Assembly: GCA_016647705.1 (NCBI GenBank)
Contig: CM028335.1
Location: forward strand, 1,364,001-1,428,000
Length of the DNA: 64,000 nt
Direction of reading: 5' to 3'
Source of the DNA: Eucommia ulmoides
Lineage: Eukaryota > Streptophyta > Magnoliopsida > Garryales > Eucommiaceae
Positions 1 through 11,100 of this stretch are shown here, piece by piece (within the stretch, counting starts at the first letter, position 1; each line of letters opens with the position of its first letter). A program made the position numbers and the translations under genes. The notes below the pieces were generated by a model. That model was not told the origin of the DNA and made no database searches. It saw only the letters and a program-made list of their open reading frames with translations.

Positions 1-276
1 TTCCTTTGTCGTTGAGCTTGATTTTCATTGTTTCATGCCGAAATTTTGATTTACTTTGCTTCTGCCATTTTACTCCTACAGCCAACTGGCAAACAATTGA
101 TATAAGAGCTTTAATTATATCACCATAAACAGATGCCAGCAAGCCAGTTTATACTCGTATATCAATTTTTTAAGCTAAGATTGAAGGTCTTTTGTTCTTC
201 TTTTTTTTCTGGATCCAAACTCATATTACAGTCAAAATTTTCTTCAAAAGGTCAAAAGACGGATCACACAATTTTA
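1..276. other. Intron sequence of the CAT9-like gene, no feature
   Basis: AT-rich sequence left of the first MITE. It must be intronic if the upstream CAT9 exons exist. I see no exon with CAT-family coding potential and no convincing splice site here. Confidence 0.4.
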
Positions 277-811
277 GGCAGCGTTTGGTAACACCTTTTT
301 TTTTTTAAAGTAAAAATTACTTTTAAAATTAATAAAAAATAAAAACATGAATTTAAATTATTATTATTTATTTTTATTTTTTTAAAGATTAAGAGATCAT
401 GTATTGGGATAATATTATGATTTAATCCATACACTATCGAACACTCTTTGGTTTTTCATTTTCACTTTTAAGTAAAAGTATTTTTTCGTTGAGTCACCGT
501 TTGATAACACTTTTAAAGTATTTTATTTGTTTAAAATTTAAAAACAATGTTTGTTTTGCGCATAAAATAAATTAAAAAGAAAAAAAAAAAAAAAAAAAAC
601 ATGATTTGAAGTAATTTTTTCAAAAGACAAATAATAGTTGCTTTTTGTTTTTTCAATCTTTCTACTCTAAGAAATAGATGGATATTGATGGACTAGGACC
701 TTTCTACCTAATTTTTTTCAATTATTTATTAATATTTCGGGAATTAAGAGATCATTTATAGTGGTAATACAAAAATAGAAGCCCTATACTATCAAACACG
801 CTTTTGGTTTT

Positions 812-1044
812 TGTTGGCGTGAGTCCAATTAATGAGTTCATATTCATTTTCTCCAAACCACCATATTAAATGCTCATCCACCATATTCAATGCTTACCTT
901 CCCCAACTCTATATTTAATGTGATTTCTCAACCATCCTCTTAAATATAGGTTTGAATAGATTTGTATCTATATATATTGATGTAAATATTATCAAAGTAA
1001 TTAATGAAAATAAGATCTTCTACCTATCCTATCTATCTTTTACA
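812..1044 (+). repeat. 5' LTR of Copia element 1
   Basis: 233 bp, TG...CA ends, the same length as the 3' copy with seven transitions between them. It is followed directly by the primer-binding site. Confidence 0.96.
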
Positions 1045-1056
1045 TGGTATCAGAGC
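1045..1056 (+). promoter_or_regulatory. Copia primer-binding site
   Basis: TGGTATCAGAGC lies immediately after the LTR. It is complementary to the 3' end of initiator methionine tRNA, the usual primer for plant copia elements. Confidence 0.93.
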
Positions 1057-1651
1057 CAAACACAAACCCATATTTGTAAGTTCTTTTGTGGACTGTTTTT
1101 TTCTCTTTTCTTCAATCTCGGGTCCTCCGTTATAATTTCTGATCATATGTTCCGAAACGTTTTTTCAAAACGATTCCAACTACATATTACCTGATCTTTT
1201 TTGACGTTCCACGCGCCATCACGCGCGAAGTGAAACTTTGCCCAGAAACTTACCGATTTGAGCAACATAAACCTATTTTCGAAACCATTTCTTGGTCCGA
1301 TTTCAAATCTGATACCATATCTGAACTCCTATTTTCAAAACGATTCCAACAACATATTATTCGACAAGTTCCGACGTTTTACGCGCCCTCACGCACCGCT
1401 TCTTTCTTACAGCCTTCTTTTCACGCGCCGTCTTCCCAGGCCCACGCACAACCGCTTCATTTTTTGCCCGGTTCAGGCTCTTTTTGACCGGTTCTTGACG
1501 ATATAAGATCGGTTCCTGGCGTTATTTTGTATTTCCAATCCAACGGTGGCGTCGGTTTTGCAAAATATTGTTTCTACAGTATAGTTCCTTTTATAACTAT
1601 ACAGACTGATTCACTGTTAACCTTTCCTGTCCACTCCACTACCAATTCCTG

Positions 1652-4600
1652 ATGGCTGATACAGACTCCCATACTGATGAATCTCCATCTTCATCCATCC
1701 TAGCTGAATTGAACACATAAATGGTTGAAGTTTTAAGCAAAACTTCAACCCCAACCCAAACTTCCGATAGTACTATTGCACCGATCGGCATCAAGTTGGA
1801 TAACACCAACTATGCTCTTTGGTCCTAGGTGGTCGAGATGTACATCTCGGACAAAGACAAACTGGGATATATAAACGGCGATTTACCCCAACCTCCTCCG
1901 ACGGACCCTACCTTTCAACGATGGTGCACTGACAACGCTATTGTTAAAGGATGGTTGATTAATTCCATGGACTCCTCTCTTATTAGTAACTTCATTTGCT
2001 TCCCAATAGCCAAGTTGGTGTGGGATGCAATTGCTACTACATACTTTGATGGCAGCGACACCTCCCAGGTGTATGACCTCCGGCGACGAGTGACCCGCCT
2101 CAAACAGGCTGGCGATTCTCTTGAAAAATTCTACAATGATCTTCAAGGCCTCTGGCGTGAAATCGATTTTCGTCATCCAAACCCGATGGAATGCCCAAAT
2201 GATATTCAACACTACAATACTCTAATTCAAGAAGATCGAGTATATGTATTCTTGGATGGTCTCGATGACCGCCTAGACCATATCAGGAGTGATGTCCTGC
2301 AGATGAAATCATTTCCAACAGTCGAGCAAGCCTATGCGCACGTCCGAAGAGAAGCTCTTTGTCAGACGGTAATGATGACAAGTAGCCCCAATGATATACC
2401 AGGAGCTGGTCTGGTGTCCAAAAGTCTCAAACATGGCTCGCTGCCACAAACATCCTCCGGGTCTCTCTTTCTTCATGGTGGCAAACCCAGTTATAACTCC
2501 AGATCCCGAGCCATCTCTGATGGTACTAAATGCTATTACTGTGGGAGTACAAAGCATATGCGTGAGGCCTGTTTCAAGCTTCACGGGTATCCCGATTGGT
2601 GGCACGAACTCCAAGCTCGGAAGCGTCGTGATGGAAGTGGGAATAATAATAGTACTGGCATGGCTGCGGTGGCTGCAGCTGATAGTACAAACGTTGACCC
2701 AGGTAATGCTCTACTTGGTTCTAAACGGGATGCTGATCATAATACTTGGATAATTGATTTTGGAGCAACAGACCATATGACATTTGATGTAAATGATTTT
2801 TCTCAGACCTCCCCTCCTCGGCGAGCTAGCATTGTTAATGCTAATGGAGGCACATCTTTGTTAACAGGGGGCTGGGACTGTAATGTTGTCACCAACCCTA
2901 CTATTACCTAATACTTTACTAGTGCCTTCTCTCTCTCACAAGTTACTATCTGTGAGTCAAGTTACTAAAGATTTGAATTGTGTTGTGCTCATTTATCCTG
3001 CGTTTTGTCTTATTCAGGATATTCTCACTAAGGAGATAATTGGACGTAGAACTCGGAGGGGGGGGGCTCTATTATGTGGAAGATTTCAGTATCGGCCGAG
3101 CACACCACGTGCACCGCCCAAGCGACCTCAGAGTAGAACAAATTTTGCTTTGGCACTATCGGTTAGGCCATCCGTCGTTTGGATATCTTCAACATGTGCT
3201 TCCTGATTTATTTTCAGGCTTGTCAAATGTAGATTTCAAATGTGAGACTTGCATTCTAGCTAAAAGTCATCGAGCCACTTACCCATTGAGTATGAATAAA
3301 AGTGATGTTCTTTTTACTCTGATTCACTCTGACGTGTGGGGTCCTTCCCCAAAATCTACTCTATCTGATGTCCGCTGGTTTGTGATATTCATTGATGATT
3401 GTACTCGAATGACTTGGTTTTATCAGTTGAAACATAAAAATGAAGTTTCTCGGGTGTTTTAATCATTTCATACAATAATTCAAACTCAGTTTAATGCTAA
3501 GATTCGCATTCTTAGATCCAATAATGGTGGAGAGTATGTGAATCAAGAGCTCCGTGGTTATTTCCAACACCATGGACTAATCCATGAGACCTCATGTCCC
3601 CAGACTCCGCAACAAAATGGTGTAGCCGAGTGTAAGAATCGTCACATCCTCGAAACTAATCGAGCTCTATTACTTGGAGCTCACGTACCAAGCCACCACT
3701 GGGTTGATGCTGTTGCCACGGCTGTCCATCTCATTAACCGCATGCCTTCAAAAGTTCTTGGGTTCAAGACTCCAGTACAGGTCTTGTCAACCTATGTGTC
3801 ACTACCCACAGTATTGATGCTTCCGCCTCGTGTCTTTGGTTGTGTTGCGTTTGTTCACCTCCACAAGAACTAACACACGAAACTTGATCCATGTGCTATT
3901 CGTTGTCTTTTTTTGAGATATGCTGTACACCAAAAAGGGTACCGATGCTACGACCCGACTATTCGACATACCTATGTGACTATAGATGTCACATTCTTTG
4001 AATTTGACACTTTCTACTCTCCTGCCGCATCCAATTCTTCTCTTCCGGGAGAGACACGAAAAGAAGAAGAGTTGAATTGGTTGACTTTCGACTGGTTCAA
4101 GGATGTTGAGACAACACAGACTGTTCCTCAATTGACCGTTGAGGAGCCGACTCCAGATCTAGTGCCGACATCTCTAGAAGCTGATACAACCATTGAAGAG
4201 CCAACTCCAGCTCCAGAGCCGACATCTCTAGAAGCTGAAGTAGCAGTACCCCCCTACCGAGGTAAGCTCTCCTATCATTTCTACAAACGTGGGTACTCCT
4301 GTTGGCTATGAATTACTTTTCAGGCACAATCGGGGCAAACCGCCGAACAGATATTCTCTAGAACTAGAGAACCACAGATCGAGATATCCAATTGCCAATT
4401 ATGTGTCTACAAAGAAGCTGTTTGAACCTCTAAAAAATTTTGTGAATGCACTTTTTTCGCATCATATTCGCACAAATGTTGAAGAGGCTCTAGAAGACCC
4501 TAGGTGGGTCAAAGCTATGAAGGAAAAAATGGAGGCGTTGCTTAAAAATGAGACATGGACTCTTGTTCCCCAACCAGAAGGGAAAAAACCAGTGGGGTAC

Positions 4601-5890
4601 AAGTGGGTATTCTCCATCAAGTACAAAGCTGATGGATCAGTTGAACGGTACAAAACAAGATTGGTGGCAAAGGGTTATACGCAAACCTATGGCGTAGACT
4701 ATCAAGAAACATTCTCACCTGTGGCCAAATTGAGTACTGTCAGGGTTCTACTATCTCTTGCAGCAAATCTTGATTGGCCATTGCACCAGTTTGACGTTAA
4801 AAATGCATTTCTTCATGGAGATCTTGAAGAAGAAATCTACATGGATATCCCTCCAGGATTTACTGCAAACTCTAAATCTAAGATTGTGTGCAAGTTACAA
4901 CGAACTTTGTATGGCTTAAAACAATCTCCTAGAGCGTGTTTTGAGCGCTTAAACTCGGCAATGAAGAAACATGGTTATCAACAAAGCAACTCAGACCATA
5001 CGTTATTCCTAAAGCATTACCAAGGTAAAATAACAGTTTTGATAGTCTATGTAGACGATATGATCATTACAGGAGATGACCCAAAGGAAATAGCAAGACT
5101 TCAAGGGCAACTGACAACAGATTTTGAGATGAAAAGTCTAGGAGAACTCAAATATTTTCTGAGAATTGAAGTTGCCAAGTCAAAACAAGGCATATTCTTT
5201 TCCCAACGAAAATATATCCTAGATTTATTATCAGAAGTTGGATTACTGGATTGTAAGCCTGCAGATACACCAATAATCCAAAATTACAAGCTTGGAGAAT
5301 ACCTAGGACAAGTGCCAACTGACAAAGGAAGGTACCAGAGAATAGTTGGAAATCTTATTTCTCTCTCTCATACGCGACCTGACATCGCATATGCAGTGAG
5401 TGTGGTAAGTCAATTCATGCACCGTCCAAGTGAAGATCATATGAGTGCGGTAATTCGGATTCTCCGATACTTAAAGTCTTTCCCCGGAAAAGGACTTATG
5501 TTTACGAAAAATAATCATCTACGGGTGGAAGGTTACACAAATGCTGACTGGGCAGGAAACATCTCTGATAGAAAATCCACCTCAGGCTATTTCACATTTG
5601 TTGGAGGCAACCTAGTTACATGGAGAAGTAAAAAGCAAAAGATAATAGCATTATCAAGTGTTGAAGCCGAGTTTCGTGGGATGGCTAAAGGCCTTTGTGA
5701 ACTTCTATGACTTCAAAGACTATTAACTGAGATTGGTTTTGCTCCTGATTGCGAGATGGACCTATTCTGTGATAATAAGGCTGCAATTGACATTTCTCAT
5801 AATCCGGTCCAGTATGATCGAACCAAACACGTGGAAGTAAACCGACATTTCATCAAACAAAATCTTGAGGCCAAGATAATTTGATTCCCA
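1652..5890 (+). pseudogene. Copia gag-pol, broken by stops and frameshifts
   Basis: The reading starts at ATG 1652. Domains in order are: gag of the UBN2/retrotran_gag type (about 1829-2500); a CX2CX4HX4C zinc knuckle (about 2530-2580); protease, in which the active-site DSG reads DFG (near 2755); integrase with SDVWGP, IDDCTRM and QQNGVAE motifs (about 3170-3640); reverse transcriptase with YVDDM (near 5050); and RNase H with NADWAG (near 5540). In-frame stops occur at 1718, 1826, 3460, 3871 and 5708, and the frame changes near 2.9, 3.06 (in a G run) and 4.3 kb. It cannot encode a working polyprotein. Confidence 0.95.
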
Positions 5891-5997
5891 TATGTTAAAT
5901 CTGAAACCAGTTAGCAGATATACTTACAAAAACTGTAAGTAGCAGAAGCTTCTACAACTCACTTGGCAACTTGGGCATCCGAGATCTATATGCACCA

Positions 5998-6010
5998 ACT
6001 TGAAGGGGAG
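5998..6010 (+). promoter_or_regulatory. Copia polypurine tract
   Basis: ACTTGAAGGGGAG lies directly before the 3' LTR, the expected plus-strand priming site. Confidence 0.88.
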
Positions 6011-6243
6011 TGTTGGCGTGAGTCCAATTAATGAGTTCATATTCATCTTCTCCAAACCACCATATTAAATGCTCATCCACCATATTCAATGCTCACTTTC
6101 CCCAACTCCATATTTAATGTGATTTCCCAACCATCCTCTTAAATATAGGTTTGAATAGATTTGTATTTATATATATTGATGTAAATATTATCAAAGTAAT
6201 TAATGAAAATAAGATCTTCTACCTATCCTATCTATCTTTTGCA
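6011..6243 (+). repeat. 3' LTR of Copia element 1
   Basis: 233 bp, TG...CA, followed by the GTTTT target duplicate. Confidence 0.96.
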
Positions 6244-6702
6244 GTTTTTACTTTCAAGTAAAAGTATTTTTTTGTTAAGCCACCCTTCGATAACAATTTT
6301 TTGGTATTTTTTTTTTTTTTTTGCTTAAAATTTTGAAGTAACGTTAGTTTTGGGCTTAAAAAAAAGTACGAAAAAAGAAGCAGCAAAAACATGATTTTAA
6401 ATATTTTTCCAAAAAATATAATTGTTGCCTTTTGTTTTTTCAACTTTAATACTATAAGAGATAGATGAAGATCGATGGATTAGGACCGCTCCCCGCACAC
6501 TTTTTTCAATCATCTATTGATATTTTTGGAATTAAGAGATCAATTATAGTGATAATATTAAGATAAAAGTACCTTTTTGTCAAAATGATGTGTGTTTTTT
6601 TAAAAAGTACTTTTGAAAAAAAAGGTGTTACCAAACAATGCCTTAGCAAACTTCCCCCTTTTTTTTTCGGTTCTCACAAATGATTTCCCTACTTCAATGC
6701 AG

Positions 6703-8109
6703 GAGTCACGTTCAGCTACATAATTGCAGGAGCCTCATGCATACTAAATGCACTCTGTTTTGCCGAGCTAGCTTCTCGTTTTCCCGCTCTTGTCGGTGGA
6801 GCATACCTATATGCCTACACGGCCTTCAATGAGCTTACGGCTTTCATTATATTTATGCAACTCATGCTCGACTACCATCTCACTGCTGCCAGCATAGCCA
6901 GGAGTTTAGCAAGCTATGTGGCTACAGTTATTGAGCTTTTCCCCATTTTCAAAGACAACATACCAGGTTGGATGGGACATGGCAGTGAGGAGATTCTAGG
7001 TGGAGCTGTGTCTTTTAACATGTTGGCGCCAATTCTCCTCCTGCTCGTGACAATGATTCTCTGTAGGGGCGTTAGAGAGTCTTCCACTGTAAACTGTGTC
7101 ATGACTACAACGAAGGTAATCTCTCTTTACCACACCACTGTCTTAGGGCTTGTTTGATCGGCACTTACAATTGAATATGAAGTATCACTTAAAAATAGGT
7201 CAAAAAATAGTGTAAATATTGAATTCTAGAGAATGTAATACCAAGAACAAATAGAGAGAAAAAAATTGAAGAGAAATTTTTAATAAAGTTGTAAGCGAAC
7301 TTTTAAAAGCCAAAAGTTGTAAAAGGACAGCATACCCTTCTATTTTGGCATCTGGAGAGGGTCAGATATACATAGCTTTACCCTTATATGCAAAGAGAGT
7401 CAGTTACCTAATAATTATACTTTGAAAAAAAAAATACTGAAAACATTCCCTTTTTATCTTATTTACCAAACTAAAGCTACCCGGAGTTGTGATCCCCGGG
7501 TATTAGAACCTGGGGTTCACAACCCCGGGTACAAAAAAAACTTTTTTTTTTTTGGTTTTTAATGAAGGATAAACCTGGGGTTGTGTACCCCGGGTTCTAT
7601 GTAGAACCCGGGGTACACAACCTCGGGTTTGTCTCCTTTAAAAAAAAAACAAAAAAAACTCAAAGTTCTCAAATGAATTTTTAATATTTTCGGCAAGTTT
7701 GAATTAATTATCGGTGGTCTATCGGTATTTTAAATAAATTCAATTTTTTTGTGCATAAATTATGTTCAAAACACTTCATAATGTTTTTTACAATACCAAA
7801 AACGGACAAGTGAATGATTTTTAAAAAATCGCCAAAGTTGGTCAGATGAGCTGTTTCGATGACGACGTAATTTTTTCGTCAATTTGGAGTTAACAAAAGA
7901 TGGTCTATCCGTAACAGAAATGAGCCCAATTATTTTTGTACACAAATTATGTTCATAACACTACATAATAAAACTTAGAACGCTAAAAACGGATTAATGA
8001 ATAATTTTTAAATAATCGTCAAAGTTGGTCAGATGAGTTGTTTCGATGACGATGCAATTTTTTTTGAAATTTTGAGTTAATAAAAGATAGCATATCTGTA
8101 ACAGAAATG

Positions 8110-8144
<35 letters not shown>

Positions 8145-11100
8145 TATACAAATTACGTTCATAACACTAAATAATAAAATCGATAACATAAAAAACGGAT
8201 TAGTGAATAATTTTTAAATAATTGTCAAATTTGGTCGGATGAGTTATATACATGACATAATTTTGTATACAAATTATGTCATGTCTTCTCTTGGTCAAAT
8301 TTGGTCGGATGAGTTGTATACATGACATAGTTTTGTATCTAGTCTAGTTTGCTTCTTTTATCATATGTGTCCAATGTCCAAAAACATTTTATTGCTTTTC
8401 AAAGTTTGAATTGATATAACTTTGCGCTCAGTGTTTTGTTAGGGGCGATTTTTTTTTTTTTTGATTTTGGGTATTTTTTCTAAAACTAGGCGTGACAAAT
8501 TGTTGTAAGTGGTTTGGTCGAATATTTTTTCAAAAAAAAATCGTTTTCACCTTCTATTTTGGATTTGAAGTGTTGGGTGACTAAATTTGTAATCTATGTC
8601 ACGAGCGTGCATCTTGTTCCATTGATAAAATTGAAAACTTCGAAAATCAGAGTGATGACTCAGATCAGACTCAAGCATTGATGGACAAATTGATTATTTA
8701 AGAGATTTTTGTTGGTTATTTATTTCTAAAATATTATGCTTTATTCAATTAATTTTTTATGATTATTTAAAAATTATTCACTAATCCGTTTTTTGTATTC
8801 TCGATTTTATTATTTAGTGTTATGAACGGAGTTTGTATACAAAAAAAAAATAGGTTCATTTCTGTTACGGATAGGCCATCTTTTATTAACACAAAGTTTC
8901 GAAAAATGTTGCATTGTCATCGAAACAATTCATCTAACCAACTTTAACGATTATTTAAAAATTATTCATTAATCCGTTTTTAGCGTTCTAAGTTTTATTA
9001 TGTAATATTATGAACATAACTTGTATACAAAAAAAATTGGGTTTGTTTCTGTTACGGATATGCCACTTTTTGTTAACTCCAAATTGACGAAAAAATTACG
9101 CCGTCATCGAAACAACTCATTTAACCAACTTTGACGATTTTTTAAAAATTATTCACTGGTTCGTTTTTAGTGTTGTAAAAAACATTAAGAAGTGTTTTGA
9201 ACGTAATTTATGCACAAAAAATTTGGATTTATTTAAAATACAAATAGACCAACGATAATTAATTCAAAATTGCCGAAAATATTAAAAATTCATTTGGGAA
9301 CTTGAGTTTTTTTTTTTTTTTTTTAAAGGAGACAAACCCGGGATTATGTACCCCGGGTTCTAATACTTGGGGATCACAATCCTGGGTAGTTCTAGTTTGG
9401 TAAATAAGATGAAAAATTGATGTTTTCAGTATTTTTTTTTTTTTTTTAAAGTATAATTATTCGGTAACTGACTCCATGCAAAGAGGTTGTCTTCAGATTT
9501 GAACTCAGAACCTTCATGTTATAATGGAGCGACTTAAAATTATACCTAATACTCACCCTCTAAAAGTTGAAAGTTGTAAAAGTACAAAATTATTCAAATC
9601 GAAAATATTTAAAAGAAAATTACTTTCAACACTTCAAATTTAGTATTTATCAGCTATCAGAACTTTTCAGTTTTTATCAAAACATTCCCTTAGTTTGATT
9701 GTTAGCAAATGGTGTTTCAAAAGTTCATGGTATATATATAGCACCTTTAGCAAGGAATGTTTGAAGAGCGGGGTCTTTGGTTCCGTTATGCAGTGACATA
9801 AATACGAGAAACATATATGGCAAGATATATGGCAATGCTTCCTACCAAATAAATCATCAACACTTTATTTTTTTGGTGCAAATGATTGAGGGAGGGGATT
9901 GTGAACACTAGATCTCCTACTAGGGAGGCATACTAGATAACCGCTAGGTTACAAGTGATGAGTTTCATCAACACTTTCTGATCATATGAAACTTTTTTGA
10001 TTGTTGTTAAATTCTATAATTGCCTGCATAAAAACATCGGTTATTTTTTTGACTAAGATTTGTCGAATTTGTTGCAGATCATAATTGTCATTTTTGTAAT
10101 TGCCGTCGGTGCTTTTCAAGTAGATGTATCGAATTGGTCTCCTTTTGTCCCAAATGGATTCCAAGCAGTAATGAGCGGATCAACTGTAGTGTTTTTCTCT
10201 TATGTTGGATTCGATGTGGTTGCTAATTCTGCTGAAGAATCTAAGAGACCACAGGTGCTACTATTATTATCTCATACCCATTTTTAATCTTATTACTCAA
10301 GTTTCTCATAATTTGGACATGGAAAAATAAAAAACACTGAATAAAATAGTTTTTTTTTTTTTTAATTATTATTATTATAAAGTTTTTTATTTTTAGTATT
10401 TAAACTTTTTTATCCTCTTTATAGTGAATTTGTTTTTTAGTCCTTACCAAATTATTTTTTAATTCTTGTTGGTCGTTTAGTTAACATTAACTATGACATC
10501 ATATACAAATTCAACACTAGGTAACATCAACTCGATAGATTCACTCTATTTGATGTTAATTAAAAAACTAAAAAATAAAGTGAAAAAAAAAAGTGAAAAA
10601 ATATTATAAGTAACTTATTTGAAGGACAGTCTAATAAATTTCCCAAATAATTTCAATGTTTGTTCTAGCTTCAATTCTACTAAAAGACACAAATATTATG
10701 AGAATGGGATGAGACTTTCATTTATTTGCTTAGACACCGTTTGGTAACGGTTTGAATCCAAAAATAGTTCATAGATGATTGAAAAAACGTTGTTTGAGAG
10801 GTGCTAGCCATCCATCTCTAAAAATATAAAATTGGAAATAAAAAACACAACCATTTTTTGTTTTTGGAAAAAAAATACTTAATTCATGTTTTTACCTTTT
10901 TTCTTTTAAAAAATTAGAAGTATTTTTTTAAGTGCAAAACAAACGATACTTTTAAATTTTAAAGTTTAAATTAAGTACTTTTTGACTTTTAAGCAAAACA
11001 GTATTAAAAAAAATGACACATTCCCAAACGGTACCTTATTTTTTTTTCTTTCGGCTTTGTGGGAGTTATATCCTTTTATTTTGCATTACATTGCAGCGTG

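Larger units (their letters stand above)
812..6243 (+). mobile_element. Ty1/copia LTR retrotransposon, full length, non-functional
   Basis: Two 233-bp LTRs start TGTTGGCG and end CA. The whole is flanked by the 5-bp target duplication GTTTT (807-811 and 6244-6248). A primer-binding site abuts the 5' LTR and a purine tract abuts the 3' LTR. The domain order gag, protease, integrase, RT, RNase H defines Ty1/copia. The LTRs differ at seven positions by eye, all transitions (about 3%), so the insertion is fairly recent. It lies in the sense orientation in a CAT9 intron. Confidence 0.97.
277..6642. mobile_element. PIF/Harbinger-type (Tourist-like) MITE pair interrupted by the Copia element
   Basis: The left end GGCAGCGTTTGGTAACACC (277) and right end GGTGTTACCAAACAATGCC (ending 6642) are inverted copies, and each is flanked by TTA (274-276 and 6643-6645), the target duplication typical of PIF/Harbinger elements. 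A second terminal-like motif (CACCGTTTGATAACAC near 497) and a related one near 6280 suggest two stacked MITEs. The Copia insertion accounts for 5.4 kb of the span. Related copies sit at 10733, 11352 and 14122. Confidence 0.75.

Noticed and set aside
3058..3068. Run of G in the Copia integrase region as a programmed frameshift site
   Set aside because: The element carries many other stops and frame changes; simple decay or slippage is enough.
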